A stretch of 64,000 nucleotides of DNA. Source: Flavobacterium frigidarium DSM 17623 (GTDB taxonomy: Bacteria > Bacteroidota > Bacteroidia > Flavobacteriales > Flavobacteriaceae). The notes beneath the pieces are model-generated. The model had not been told where the DNA came from, did not search any database, and saw only the letters and a list, made by a program, of their open reading frames with translations. Position numbers and translations under genes: made by a program. This document shows positions 56,988 through 64,000 of this stretch, piece by piece. The stretch's first letter is position 1. Every line of letters starts with the position of its first letter. The stretch covers positions 29,844 through 93,843 of the forward strand of contig NZ_AUDO01000015.1 in the NCBI RefSeq assembly GCF_000425505.1, read 5' to 3'.

Positions 56988-58436
56988 CTAGTAGTAAGTA
57001 AAACGTCTTACCTTAGCAATATATTTTGCCAATCTAATTACTTGATGACTGTATCCATATTCATTGTCGTACCAAATGTAAAGAACTATATTTTTTCCGT
57101 CATTTGAAACGATCGTGGCATTACTATCATAAATAGAAGGTGCTGATGTTCCCACAATATCTGAAGAAACTAATTCATTATTTGTAGAGTACTTGATTTG
57201 TTCTACAAGTTCTCCTTCAAGTGCATATCGTTTCATGATCGCGTTAATTTCTTCGACAGAAGTTTCTTTCTCCACTTCTAAATTCAAAACAACTAGTGAT
57301 CCATTTGGTACAGGTACACGTATTGCGTTAGATGTCAATTTTCCCGCTAATGAGGGCAATGCTTTTGCAACAGCCGTACCCGCTCCAGTTTCTGTAATCA
57401 CCATATTTAGTGCTGCAGCTCTACCACGACGGTATTTTTTGTGCATATTATCTACTAAATTTTGGTCATTAGTGTAGGAATGTATGGTTTCTAAATGCCC
57501 TTTTACCACTCCTAAAGTATCTTCAACAGCTTTTAAGATAGGTGTTATCGCGTTTGTAGTACATGAAGCTGCCGAGAAAATTTTAATTGCATCAACGTCG
57601 TATTCATTTTGATTTACACCATGCACAATATTAGGAACCCCTTTTCCAGGAGCTGTAAGCAATACTTTTTGTGCTCCTTTTGAAGTTAAATGTCTGCTCA
57701 AAGCTTCTTCAGTTGTAAAAGCACCTGTATTGTCAATGATTAAAGCATGGTCAATATCATATATTGTGTAGTCAATATCTTCAGGAGCATTTGCAGTGAT
57801 GATATGAACTGTTGTTCCGTTGATAATTAATGCATTATTCTCTGGGTCTGCAATTACTGATCCTTGAAAATCTCCATGAACAGAATCATAACGGAGTAAC
57901 GAAGCTCTTTTTTCTAGAGTAGAAGCATCATTTTTATCTCTGGTTACAATCGCTCTTAATCGCAATTGATTTCCTTTTCCAGTTTTAGACATCAATTCTC
58001 TCGCAAGCAAACGCCCTATTCGACCAAAACCATAAAGCACTACATCTTTTGACTTAATTTCCTTAGATGATTTTGCTGCTTTTAACTTGTCTAAAACAAA
58101 GTGTCTTGCGTCTGGATATTTTTCATCTTCTAATAGGTATTCGTAAGTAAGCTTACCTAAATCTAATTTAGAAGGTGGTAAATCTAATTCTCCAACGACT
58201 TTTGCAATTTCAACCGAATCAAAAATTGTCATTGGTTTGCCCACAAATTCACCAGCATATTGATGTAAGTTAATAATGTCACTTACATTCTTGTCTAATA
58301 ATTGATTCTTAAATAAAACTAGCTCTATGGATTTGTCATACCATAGATCACTAATAATTTTAATTAATTCGACTCCGGCGCGACGTCTGTCGACTTGAAA
58401 GGAAACTTCTTTTTGGTACAAAGCGGTGTTTTTCAT
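56988..58436 (-). CDS. gap: Glyceraldehyde-3-phosphate dehydrogenase, long form
   Basis: 482 residues, against about 335 for classical GAPDH. It oxidises glyceraldehyde-3-phosphate with NAD(P) and phosphate in glycolysis or gluconeogenesis. The GAPDH core begins near residue 131: GFGRIGR at 136-142, catalytic C292 in SAASCTTNA, and WYDNEYGYSHQV near the C-terminus. The first ~130 residues are a helical extension with no recognised domain. Similar long GAPDH proteins exist in Bacteroidetes. Monocistronic, leftward. Confidence 0.93.
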   Translation of the reverse strand: MKNTALYQKEVSFQVDRRRAGVELIKIISDLWYDKSIELVLFKNQLLDKNVSDIINLHQYAGEFVGKPMTIFDSVEIAKVVGELDLPPSKLDLGKLTYEYLLEDEKYPDARHFVLDKLKAAKSSKEIKSKDVVLYGFGRIGRLLARELMSKTGKGNQLRLRAIVTRDKNDASTLEKRASLLRYDSVHGDFQGSVIADPENNALIINGTTVHIITANAPEDIDYTIYDIDHALIIDNTGAFTTEEALSRHLTSKGAQKVLLTAPGKGVPNIVHGVNQNEYDVDAIKIFSAASCTTNAITPILKAVEDTLGVVKGHLETIHSYTNDQNLVDNMHKKYRRGRAAALNMVITETGAGTAVAKALPSLAGKLTSNAIRVPVPNGSLVVLNLEVEKETSVEEINAIMKRYALEGELVEQIKYSTNNELVSSDIVGTSAPSIYDSNATIVSNDGKNIVLYIWYDNEYGYSHQVIRLAKYIAKVRRFTYY

Positions 58437-58482
58437 GAATGAAAATTTGTAAAAGTTGAGTAGTTATTTTTTGAATTTGGCG

Positions 58483-58490
58483 CAAAAATA
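58483..58490 (-). promoter_or_regulatory. Possible promoter of the GAPDH gene
   Basis: TATTTTTG on the minus strand, 46 nt upstream of the ATG, matches TAnnTTTG. No well-spaced -33 box. Confidence 0.45.
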
Positions 58491-58536
58491 CCCATTTCAA
58501 TCGATTTCGTAAACTATTTTAGTATTTATTTTCAAA

Positions 58537-58571
58537 TAAAAAAAGCCAACTTAAATTTTAAGTTGGCTTTT
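58537..58571 (-). terminator. Terminator after the Do-type protease gene
   Basis: AAAAGCCAACTTAAA/TTTAAGTTGGCTTTT stem with a very small loop, positioned to end minus-strand transcripts from 58592. Confidence 0.85.
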
Positions 58572-58591
58572 CAATTTGTGATTGTACACTA

Positions 58592-59992
58592 TTAAATAAT
58601 AATTCTTATTAACTCTCCATTTTTATTAATCATCTCTAATCGCATACTTTTACTTTCTTCCTTATCGTTTAAAAGCTTAGAAACTGTTTCGATATCTCTT
58701 GCTTTTACATTATCAATACTCAAAATGATATTCCCTCGCAGCTCTTGATCGTACTGCATTAAATTTTCATTTGTAATGGCTCGAATTTTAACTCCATACG
58801 TAATCTTAAATTTCTTTTTATCAGCAGCATCAATATTTTCGAGTTCAATTCCTTTAAATTCAGTAGTAAAAAATTCATTTTTACTCAATGAAACTGGAAT
58901 AGTTTTTAAAGTTCCATCTCTATTGATCGTTACTGCAATTTTATCATTTGGTCTCTTGGTATTAATGTACCCTGAAAGATCAGCAAAAGTGGCTATGTTT
59001 TGATTGTCTAATTTCACAATGACATCTCCTTTTTTCAAACCTGATTTCTCAGCACCAGAATTTTTAGTCACCTTATTAATGTAAAATCCTTCTGTTTGTG
59101 CTACACCTAATTCTTTTGAGGCCATTGCATTTAGTTCCCCACCTTCTACACCTAGTATTCCACGTTGTACATTACCATACTCCATAATATCCTCTATGAT
59201 TTTTCGAGCAATGTTAGAAGGGACTGCAAATGAATACCCTACATAAGAACCTGTCATAGACGATATCATAGTATTGATTCCAATTAAATCTCCTCTTGTA
59301 TTTACTAAGGCACCACCACTATTACCAGGATTTACCGCGGCATCTGTTTGTATAAATGACTGAATGCCGTTTGTTCCTAAATTTCTAGCCTTTGCTGAAA
59401 CAATACCTGCTGTAACAGTAGAGGTCAAGTTGTATGGGTTTCCTACTGCAAGGACCCATTCACCAACCTTTACTGAATCACTATTTCCAAAACTCGAATA
59501 AGGAAGCTTTTCATCGGCGTCAATTTTTAATAGCGCGATGTCCATTTTAGAATCAGTTCCAATTAGCTTGGCTTTATACGATTTTTTATTATTCAACGTT
59601 ATTTCAATTTCAGAAGCATCTTTAACCACATGATTATTGGTAACAATATAACCATCTGCTGATATAATTACGCCTGATCCTGTTCCCACTTGTTCCTGAG
59701 ATTGGCCTCCTTTGTAACCATAAAAATATTCTAACATTGGATTAGAAATGGTTTTGTAAGAAACGTTTTTCACATGGACTACAGTATGCACAGTGTTTTC
59801 TGCGGCTTCAGTAAAATCTAAAAGTTCAGACGATAAACCAACTCTTTTAGTGTAGGAGTCACTCGAGGCAGTAGTCAATGGACCTTGGCGGTTTGCAAAA
59901 TAGCCATTGTCGTCAAATAATAATTTGTAGGCTCCTAATGTAACAGCTCCACTTAATAATGAAACTAAGAACAGCTTGGAAAATTGTTTCAT
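58592..59992 (-). CDS. Do-family (DegP/HtrA-type) periplasmic serine protease
   Basis: 466 residues. An N-terminal signal or anchor (about 5-25) is followed by a trypsin-like domain with the triad H121 (NNHVVKD), D151 (DSKMDIALL) and S225 (NPGNSGGALV). One PDZ domain follows at about 275-360 (EGFYINKVTKNSGAEKSGLKKGDVIVKL), and the C-terminal part may be a second, diverged PDZ. These proteases remove or refold damaged envelope proteins. The gene is monocistronic and leftward. Confidence 0.94.
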   Translation of the reverse strand: MKQFSKLFLVSLLSGAVTLGAYKLLFDDNGYFANRQGPLTTASSDSYTKRVGLSSELLDFTEAAENTVHTVVHVKNVSYKTISNPMLEYFYGYKGGQSQEQVGTGSGVIISADGYIVTNNHVVKDASEIEITLNNKKSYKAKLIGTDSKMDIALLKIDADEKLPYSSFGNSDSVKVGEWVLAVGNPYNLTSTVTAGIVSAKARNLGTNGIQSFIQTDAAVNPGNSGGALVNTRGDLIGINTMISSMTGSYVGYSFAVPSNIARKIIEDIMEYGNVQRGILGVEGGELNAMASKELGVAQTEGFYINKVTKNSGAEKSGLKKGDVIVKLDNQNIATFADLSGYINTKRPNDKIAVTINRDGTLKTIPVSLSKNEFFTTEFKGIELENIDAADKKKFKITYGVKIRAITNENLMQYDQELRGNIILSIDNVKARDIETVSKLLNDKEESKSMRLEMINKNGELIRIII

Positions 59993-60128
59993 AATATAAT
60001 TCGTTTTACGTTATTTGTAATGTAAATTTAAAACTTATTTCGACTGTTAAAATATTGTTTAACTGTATTTAACATCGATTAACATTTCATTAATAATCGT
60101 ACTTTTACGCTTCATAATACTTTCAAAA

Positions 60129-60911
60129 ATGCAACTCAAATTTTACAAATATCAAGGTACAGGAAATGACTTTGTAATGATAGACAATCGTTTACAAAAT
60201 TTTCCAAAAGAAAATATAGCTCTAATTTCGCAACTATGTGACCGTCGTTTTGGTGTGGGTGGAGACGGGCTTATTCTATTAGAGAATGATGAGAATTCTG
60301 ATTTCAAAATGGTCTATTTTAATTCAGATGGAAATCAAAGTACCATGTGTGGAAATGGAGGGAGATGTTTAGTGGCTTTCGCCAAAAAAATGGCTGTAAT
60401 CGATAATCATACTAGTTTTAATGCAATTGATGGTTTGCATCACGCAACTATTGAAAATGATGGCACAGTTGCTTTGCAAATGATCGACGTTACTAGCATT
60501 AAAAAAGAAAAGAAATATAGTTTTTTAAACACAGGATCGCCTCACCATGTTCAATTGGTTGATGATCTTAAAAACTACAATGTAAAGGAGCAAGGTGCAA
60601 CTTTACGATATGGTTCATTGTATGGTAAAGAAGGTAGCAATATCAATTTTGTAAGCAAGATTAATGAAAATACTTTTGCCCTGCGTACCTATGAAAGAGG
60701 GGTCGAAGATGAGACTCTAGCTTGTGGAACTGGAGCTACAGCTGTAGCAATTGCCATGCATGACAACGGTTTGACAAGTGCAACTGCCATCAACATCAAT
60801 GTTGAAGGCGGGGAACTAGCTGTTTCTTTCGATAAAAAAGATAATTTGTATTCGAATGTTTTTTTGAAGGGACCTGCTGAGTTTGTTTTTGAAGGAACAA
60901 TCACAGTATAA
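60129..60911 (+). CDS. dapF: Diaminopimelate epimerase
   Basis: 260 residues. It converts LL- to meso-diaminopimelate for peptidoglycan and lysine in the cytoplasm. Both catalytic Cys are present: C74 in STMCGNGGRC and C199 in LACGTGATA. The N-terminal mark YQGTGNDFVMID is also clear. First gene of a run dapF - GNAT gene - mltG with gaps of 36 and 10 nt. A TACTTTTA sequence upstream is close to the -7 consensus but lacks the final G. Confidence 0.96.
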   Translation: MQLKFYKYQGTGNDFVMIDNRLQNFPKENIALISQLCDRRFGVGGDGLILLENDENSDFKMVYFNSDGNQSTMCGNGGRCLVAFAKKMAVIDNHTSFNAIDGLHHATIENDGTVALQMIDVTSIKKEKKYSFLNTGSPHHVQLVDDLKNYNVKEQGATLRYGSLYGKEGSNINFVSKINENTFALRTYERGVEDETLACGTGATAVAIAMHDNGLTSATAININVEGGELAVSFDKKDNLYSNVFLKGPAEFVFEGTITV

Positions 60912-60947
60912 TCTAGATTCAAATTCACAAACAACCCCCAAAACGTC

Positions 60948-61481
60948 ATGATAACCTTAAAAGGAGATACTATATATTTACGAGCGCTTGAACCAAATGA
61001 TTTGGAATTTATCTATGCCATAGAAAATGACGAGTCTATCTGGAATGTAAGCAATACTCAAACACCATACAGTCGGTTCTTAGTGAAGCAGTATCTAGAA
61101 AATGCGCATCAAGACATTTATGAAGCAAAGCAATTGCGCTTAGCGATTTGCCAAGATCAAGATTTTCCTGCGCTTGGACTAATCGATTTATTTGAATTTG
61201 ATCCAAGAAATAACAAGGCAGGTATTGGGATCGTAGTATATGAAAAAAGTAGTAGAGGTAAGAATATTGGTTCTGAAGCTCTGGGTTTGCTTATAAAGTA
61301 TAGTTTTTACCATTTAAATTTGCACCAACTTTATGCAAATATTGACAGTAATAATGTAGCGAGTATAGCGCTTTTTACTAAATTTGGTTTCGAATGCATT
61401 GGAACTAAAAAGGATTGGATTTTAACGAACGGCACTTACAGTGACGAGAAAATGTACCAATTGATAAACAAACAATTTTAA
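60948..61481 (+). CDS. GNAT-family N-acetyltransferase
   Basis: 177 residues of the RimJ/RimL/SpeG-like GNAT type: YLRALEPNDLEFIYAIENDESIW at the start, the acetyl-CoA loop around SSRGKNIGSEAL (a Q/RxxGxG/A-like motif), and the C-terminal NIDSNNVASIALFTKFGFECIG. It acetylates an amine on a protein or small molecule; the substrate is unknown. Its position between dapF and mltG suggests the same operon and perhaps an envelope-linked role, but this is inference. Confidence 0.88.
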   Translation: MITLKGDTIYLRALEPNDLEFIYAIENDESIWNVSNTQTPYSRFLVKQYLENAHQDIYEAKQLRLAICQDQDFPALGLIDLFEFDPRNNKAGIGIVVYEKSSRGKNIGSEALGLLIKYSFYHLNLHQLYANIDSNNVASIALFTKFGFECIGTKKDWILTNGTYSDEKMYQLINKQF

Positions 61482-61491
61482 ATTATAAATT

Positions 61492-62532
61492 TTGACTTTA
61501 AAGAAAATTATATCAATCGTTTCGATTGTAGTGGTATCTGCATTAATAATATATGGTTTCATTTTAATGAGACAAATATTTTCTGCAAACACGAAGTTTA
61601 GTGAGAAAGAAATATATGTTCACATTCCTACGGATGCTACCTACAGTGAAGCAGAGAAAATCATTTCGCAATACGTTGAGGATATGGATCGTTTTACTTT
61701 AGTGGCTGATAAGCGAAATTATCCAGAAACTGTAAAGTCAGGAAGATTCTTGTTTACAAAAGGTATGAATAGCTACGAACTAGTACAAAGTTTACGCGCA
61801 AATGTTCCAGTGAGTCTGGCATTCAACAATCAAGAGAGAGTTGAAAATCTTGCGGGTAGGGTAGGCTCACAAATAGAAGCAGACAGTACTTCGTTATTGA
61901 CAACATTTAAAGATTCAATATTTTTAAAAGAAAATGGTTTCAATGAGGATAATGTGTTCGTTATGTTTATCCCAAATACATATGAGTTTTATTGGAATAC
62001 TTCTGCAATAAAGTTTAGAGACAAAATGATTAAGGAGTACCGTAACTTTTGGAATGCGGAACGATTAGCCAAAGCTGAAAAGCAAGGCTTGTCTCCTATT
62101 GAAGCAACAATTCTTGCATCGATAGTTCATAAAGAATCTGTAAAAAAAGACGAGCGTCCACGTATTGCTGGCGTCTATTTAAATCGTTTGAGAATAGGAA
62201 TGCCTCTACAAGCAGATCCAACGGTGATTTATGCGATAAAGAAAAGGGATAATGATTTCAATCAAATCATTAAGCGTGTTTTCTACAATGACTTAACAAT
62301 GCCTTCGCCATATAATACCTATGTCAATATAGGTTTGCCTCCAGGGCCTATTGCCATGCCTGATATTACAGCGCTAGAAGCGGTGCTGAGCCCAGAGAAA
62401 AACGATTATATCTACTTTTGTGCTAGCGTAGAGCGATTTGGCTACCATGAATTTGCTGCAACTTTGCCAGAGCATAATAAAAATGCTAAGAAGTATGCTG
62501 ACTGGATCAACAGTCAGGGAGTGAAAAGGTAA
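61492..62532 (+). CDS. mltG: Endolytic transglycosylase MltG
   Basis: 346 residues starting at TTG 61492. A stop codon lies in frame just upstream, and the next ATG (61568) would remove the membrane anchor (about 7-26), so TTG is the likely start. A LysM-like region follows the anchor, then the YceG/MltG domain with catalytic E215 in SIVHKES and the block RIAGVYLNRLRIGMPLQADPTV. MltG cuts nascent glycan strands at the inner membrane and limits their length. It is 10 nt after the GNAT gene and ends before a terminator at 62557. Confidence 0.94.
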   Translation: MTLKKIISIVSIVVVSALIIYGFILMRQIFSANTKFSEKEIYVHIPTDATYSEAEKIISQYVEDMDRFTLVADKRNYPETVKSGRFLFTKGMNSYELVQSLRANVPVSLAFNNQERVENLAGRVGSQIEADSTSLLTTFKDSIFLKENGFNEDNVFVMFIPNTYEFYWNTSAIKFRDKMIKEYRNFWNAERLAKAEKQGLSPIEATILASIVHKESVKKDERPRIAGVYLNRLRIGMPLQADPTVIYAIKKRDNDFNQIIKRVFYNDLTMPSPYNTYVNIGLPPGPIAMPDITALEAVLSPEKNDYIYFCASVERFGYHEFAATLPEHNKNAKKYADWINSQGVKR

Positions 62533-62556
62533 TTCTTCGAGGAATAAAATAAATTT

Positions 62557-62604
62557 ATAAGGCGTTAAATGATATCGGAAAGATATTTTTTAACGCCTTA
62601 TTTT
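62557..62604 (+). terminator. Terminator after mltG
   Basis: TAAGGCGTTAAA/TTTAACGCCTTA long stem with an inner GATATC/GATAT pairing and a TTTT tail. Confidence 0.82.
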
Positions 62605-63004
62605 ATGATTATGAAACTGCTTTCTATTTCGCTGTTTAGTTGAAAGAATTTTGCATAATAAAATGTATATAATTTTTGGTCTCCATCATTCATGCATCTA
62701 CTGTCAAAATAGCAAAATTATTTAATTTTAGTACATTCGATAAATACTTCTATACTCCAACTTATCTTACGTTTTTTACTCCTAGAGCAACGTTTTTATA
62801 GAAGCTTTTTTGTCTGGAAAAGTTCATTTCAAGACAAAATTGAGGCTATTTAGTACTTTTTTTATTCGAAAAAGGAGACGTATTTGAAATAATATTATTT
62901 GCGTTAGCAGTCTAGAATACTCGGGTAATGAGGGAATTAAAGTCTCAAATTTTGCTTTTTAGACAAGATTAACAACTTGATATTCAGTATTATAAAAAAT
63001 GTTG
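62605..63004. other. Intergenic region upstream of the lysozyme-like gene
   Basis: About 400 AT-rich bases with no convincing reading frame, tRNA or strong hairpin. The promoter box of the next gene is at its right end. Confidence 0.5.
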
Positions 63005-63012
63005 TATCTTTG
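63005..63012 (+). promoter_or_regulatory. Likely promoter of the lysozyme-like gene
   Basis: TATCTTTG fits TAnnTTTG, 47 nt upstream of the ATG. TTG at 62977-62979 is a possible but slightly distant -33 box. The leader contains a CCCG...CGGG pair. Confidence 0.6.
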
Positions 63013-63059
63013 CCCGCAGAAATTTCATAACGGGACAGCGTTTTGAAGAAAAACAATTT

Positions 63060-63701
63060 ATGGTAAAGAAGTGGTATTTTTATGCGAGTTTAGCAATTAT
63101 TGTAGCCTTTTTAAGTGCGGGTTTTAAACCTCTTAAATTAGACAAGAATAAGTGGTTTCTAGTAAAAAATATAGATGGAAAAAAATATTTATATCCGTCT
63201 CTAGAAGAGGAAAGTTATACCAATATGAACGTCCCTTTTACAGGGAATTTATTCATCGGTTTTAAAGAGGCTTTAGGTTTTAAAGAGTCTCAAGGGAAAT
63301 ACAAAAAGATTAACTCTCTTGGTTATTTGGGGAAATACCAATTTGGTATTGAAACCTTAAAATCTGTAGGAGTTAGAGACAGTCTTCTTTTTTTAAGGAG
63401 TCCTAAAATTCAAGAACGTGCATTTGTAGCTTTGCTGTCAAAAAACAAAGCAATATTACAAGATGTGATTGCTAGATATGAAGGAACAGTTGTCAACGGA
63501 ATTCTTGTTACTGAATCAGGTATTTTAGCTGCGGCCCATTTAGGTGGCGCAGGATCTGTTAAAAAATATTTCAAGAACAACGGTAAGGAGTATATTAAAG
63601 ACGCTTATGGAACCTCTATACGGAGTTATATGAAAGCTTTTGGAGGGTATGATACTTCCTTTATCACGGCAAATATAAATGCAGTGGTTAGTTTAAAATA
63701 A
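63060..63701 (+). CDS. Lysozyme-like (transglycosylase-fold) secreted protein
   Basis: 213 residues. An N-terminal hydrophobic signal or anchor (about 5-21) is followed by a lysozyme-superfamily domain: GFKEALGFKESQGKY with candidate catalytic E76, then NSLGYLGKYQFGIETLKSVG, and a C-terminal ILAAAHLGGAGSVKKYF typical of this fold. It probably cuts glycan strands of peptidoglycan. Flavobacterial relatives are often annotated as LysM or peptidoglycan-binding proteins, though no LysM module is visible here. An insertion sequence begins about 16 nt after its stop. Confidence 0.8.
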   Translation: MVKKWYFYASLAIIVAFLSAGFKPLKLDKNKWFLVKNIDGKKYLYPSLEEESYTNMNVPFTGNLFIGFKEALGFKESQGKYKKINSLGYLGKYQFGIETLKSVGVRDSLLFLRSPKIQERAFVALLSKNKAILQDVIARYEGTVVNGILVTESGILAAAHLGGAGSVKKYFKNNGKEYIKDAYGTSIRSYMKAFGGYDTSFITANINAVVSLK

Positions 63702-63722
63702 AAAAAAGCGGTTCAACTGCAT

Positions 63723-63760
63723 TGCCCCCAAAAAGTTAGACACTATTTGGGGGCATTTTT
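63723..63760 (+). terminator. Hairpin with T-tail at the insertion sequence left end
   Basis: TGCCCCCAAA (63723-63732) and TTTGGGGGCA (63746-63755) form a perfect 10-bp stem, followed by TTTTT and then the orfA ATG at 63761. It can end transcripts entering from the chromosome and leaves no room for a ribosome-binding site. Confidence 0.75.
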
Positions 63761-64000
63761 ATGGAAAGAAAAGTCAAGTATGATTACACATTTAAACTTG
63801 AATGTGTGGAATTAGTTATCAAACAGCACAATTGCTGTGCATCTGTAGCTAATAAAAAGAGAGTTCATCCTTCGAGTGTTAAAAAGTGGGTTAGGCTATA
63901 TAATCATTATGGTAAAGATGGATTAACACCTAGGAATAACCGTAGTTATAGTGTCGATTTTAAATTTAAAGTTTTGCAATCAATTCAAAAAGAATCCTTG
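63761..64000 (+). CDS. IS3-family transposase orfA, 5' part
   Basis: 80 codons open to the window end. The product begins MERKVKYDYTFKLECVELV and continues with a helix-turn-helix pattern (CASVANKKRVHPSSVKKWVRLYNHYGKDGL), the DNA-binding module of IS150/IS3-type orfA proteins. This protein binds the element ends; the catalytic DDE domain is normally in orfB, made by frameshifting. The remaining part of the gene lies outside the window, so whether it is intact is unknown. Confidence 0.85.
   Translation, partial: MERKVKYDYTFKLECVELVIKQHNCCASVANKKRVHPSSVKKWVRLYNHYGKDGLTPRNNRSYSVDFKFKVLQSIQKESL

Larger units (their letters stand above)
63718..64000 (+). mobile_element. IS3-family (IS150-like) insertion sequence, left part
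   Basis: The left terminal sequence TGCATTGCCCCCAAAAAGTT, continuing AGACA, resembles the left ends of the IS150 subgroup (TG...CCCCAAAAAGTT.GACA, from memory). The orfA start follows and runs off the window, so the right end, orfB and the target duplication cannot be seen. It was inserted just behind the lysozyme-like gene. Confidence 0.78.

Noticed and set aside
1..64000. CRISPR arrays, rRNA genes or riboswitches
   Set aside because: No regularly spaced direct repeats, rRNA segments or recognisable riboswitch aptamers were found on reading the window.

Overview
This window looks like a piece of a Flavobacterium (or very close Flavobacteriaceae) chromosome. The DNA is AT-rich. Genes are read from Bacteroidetes-type promoters (TAnnTTTG, sometimes with TTG about 20 nt upstream), and almost no start codon has a Shine-Dalgarno sequence; rpsU is the clear exception. 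SusC/SusD pairs, a Porin_10 protein, DUF2851, DUF3467 and a PL7 lipoprotein fit the same group. No rRNA, CRISPR array, prophage or plasmid gene was found. Most of the window is core chromosome. The accessory parts are the left edge, the SusCD block, the lone alginate lyase, and an insertion sequence that starts in the last 300 bases.

Layout. 1-2421: end of an MbnP-like protein, a di-haem peroxidase lipoprotein and an outer-membrane barrel with a CDACGC motif, together a likely metal/redox envelope system. 2482-3147: rnhB, convergent. 3351-13468: two successive SusC-SusD pairs whose SusC genes share an upstream element, followed by a Porin_10 protein (13584-15542). 15741-23413: housekeeping and membrane genes (cystathionine beta-synthase, a DEDDh exonuclease, DUF2851, PspC, an amino-acid permease, a helix-hairpin-helix membrane protein, an acyl-CoA dehydrogenase).

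23672-39025 is the translation/transcription superoperon region: rpsU, a XerC/D recombinase, hpf, tRNA-Thr, tRNA-Tyr, tRNA-Thr, tuf, tRNA-Trp, secE, nusG, rplK, rplA, rplJ, rplL, rpoB, rpoC and a DUF3467 gene. It contains several internal hairpins that could tune expression along the operon. 39278-49966: a small secreted protein, prfC (opposite strand), a SurA-like chaperone with a MoxR ATPase, an isolated PL7 alginate lyase, aconitase, and a LysM/NlpC-P60 peptidoglycan hydrolase.

50030-59992: mostly leftward genes (DUF2383, PH domain, a beta-hydroxyacid dehydrogenase, DUF305, a barrel plus fasciclin operon, a long-form GAPDH, a Do-type protease), with a rightward CDGSH protein and a second amino-acid permease between them. 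60129-63701: dapF, a GNAT acetyltransferase, mltG and a lysozyme-like protein, a peptidoglycan-centred group. 63718-64000: left end of an IS3-family (IS150-like) element with the start of its orfA.

The points most worth a second look are: the MbnP/peroxidase/CDACGC-barrel trio; two copies of an intergenic imperfect palindrome (306-370 and 23479-23548); the strong Shine-Dalgarno of rpsU; the element shared upstream of both susC genes and partly upstream of the alginate lyase; the terminator-like leader before the tRNA/tuf operon; a mismatched acceptor stem in tRNA-Thr(UGU); and a terminator hairpin touching the transposase start codon. No wholly new multi-gene defence or biosynthetic system could be supported from the sequence.
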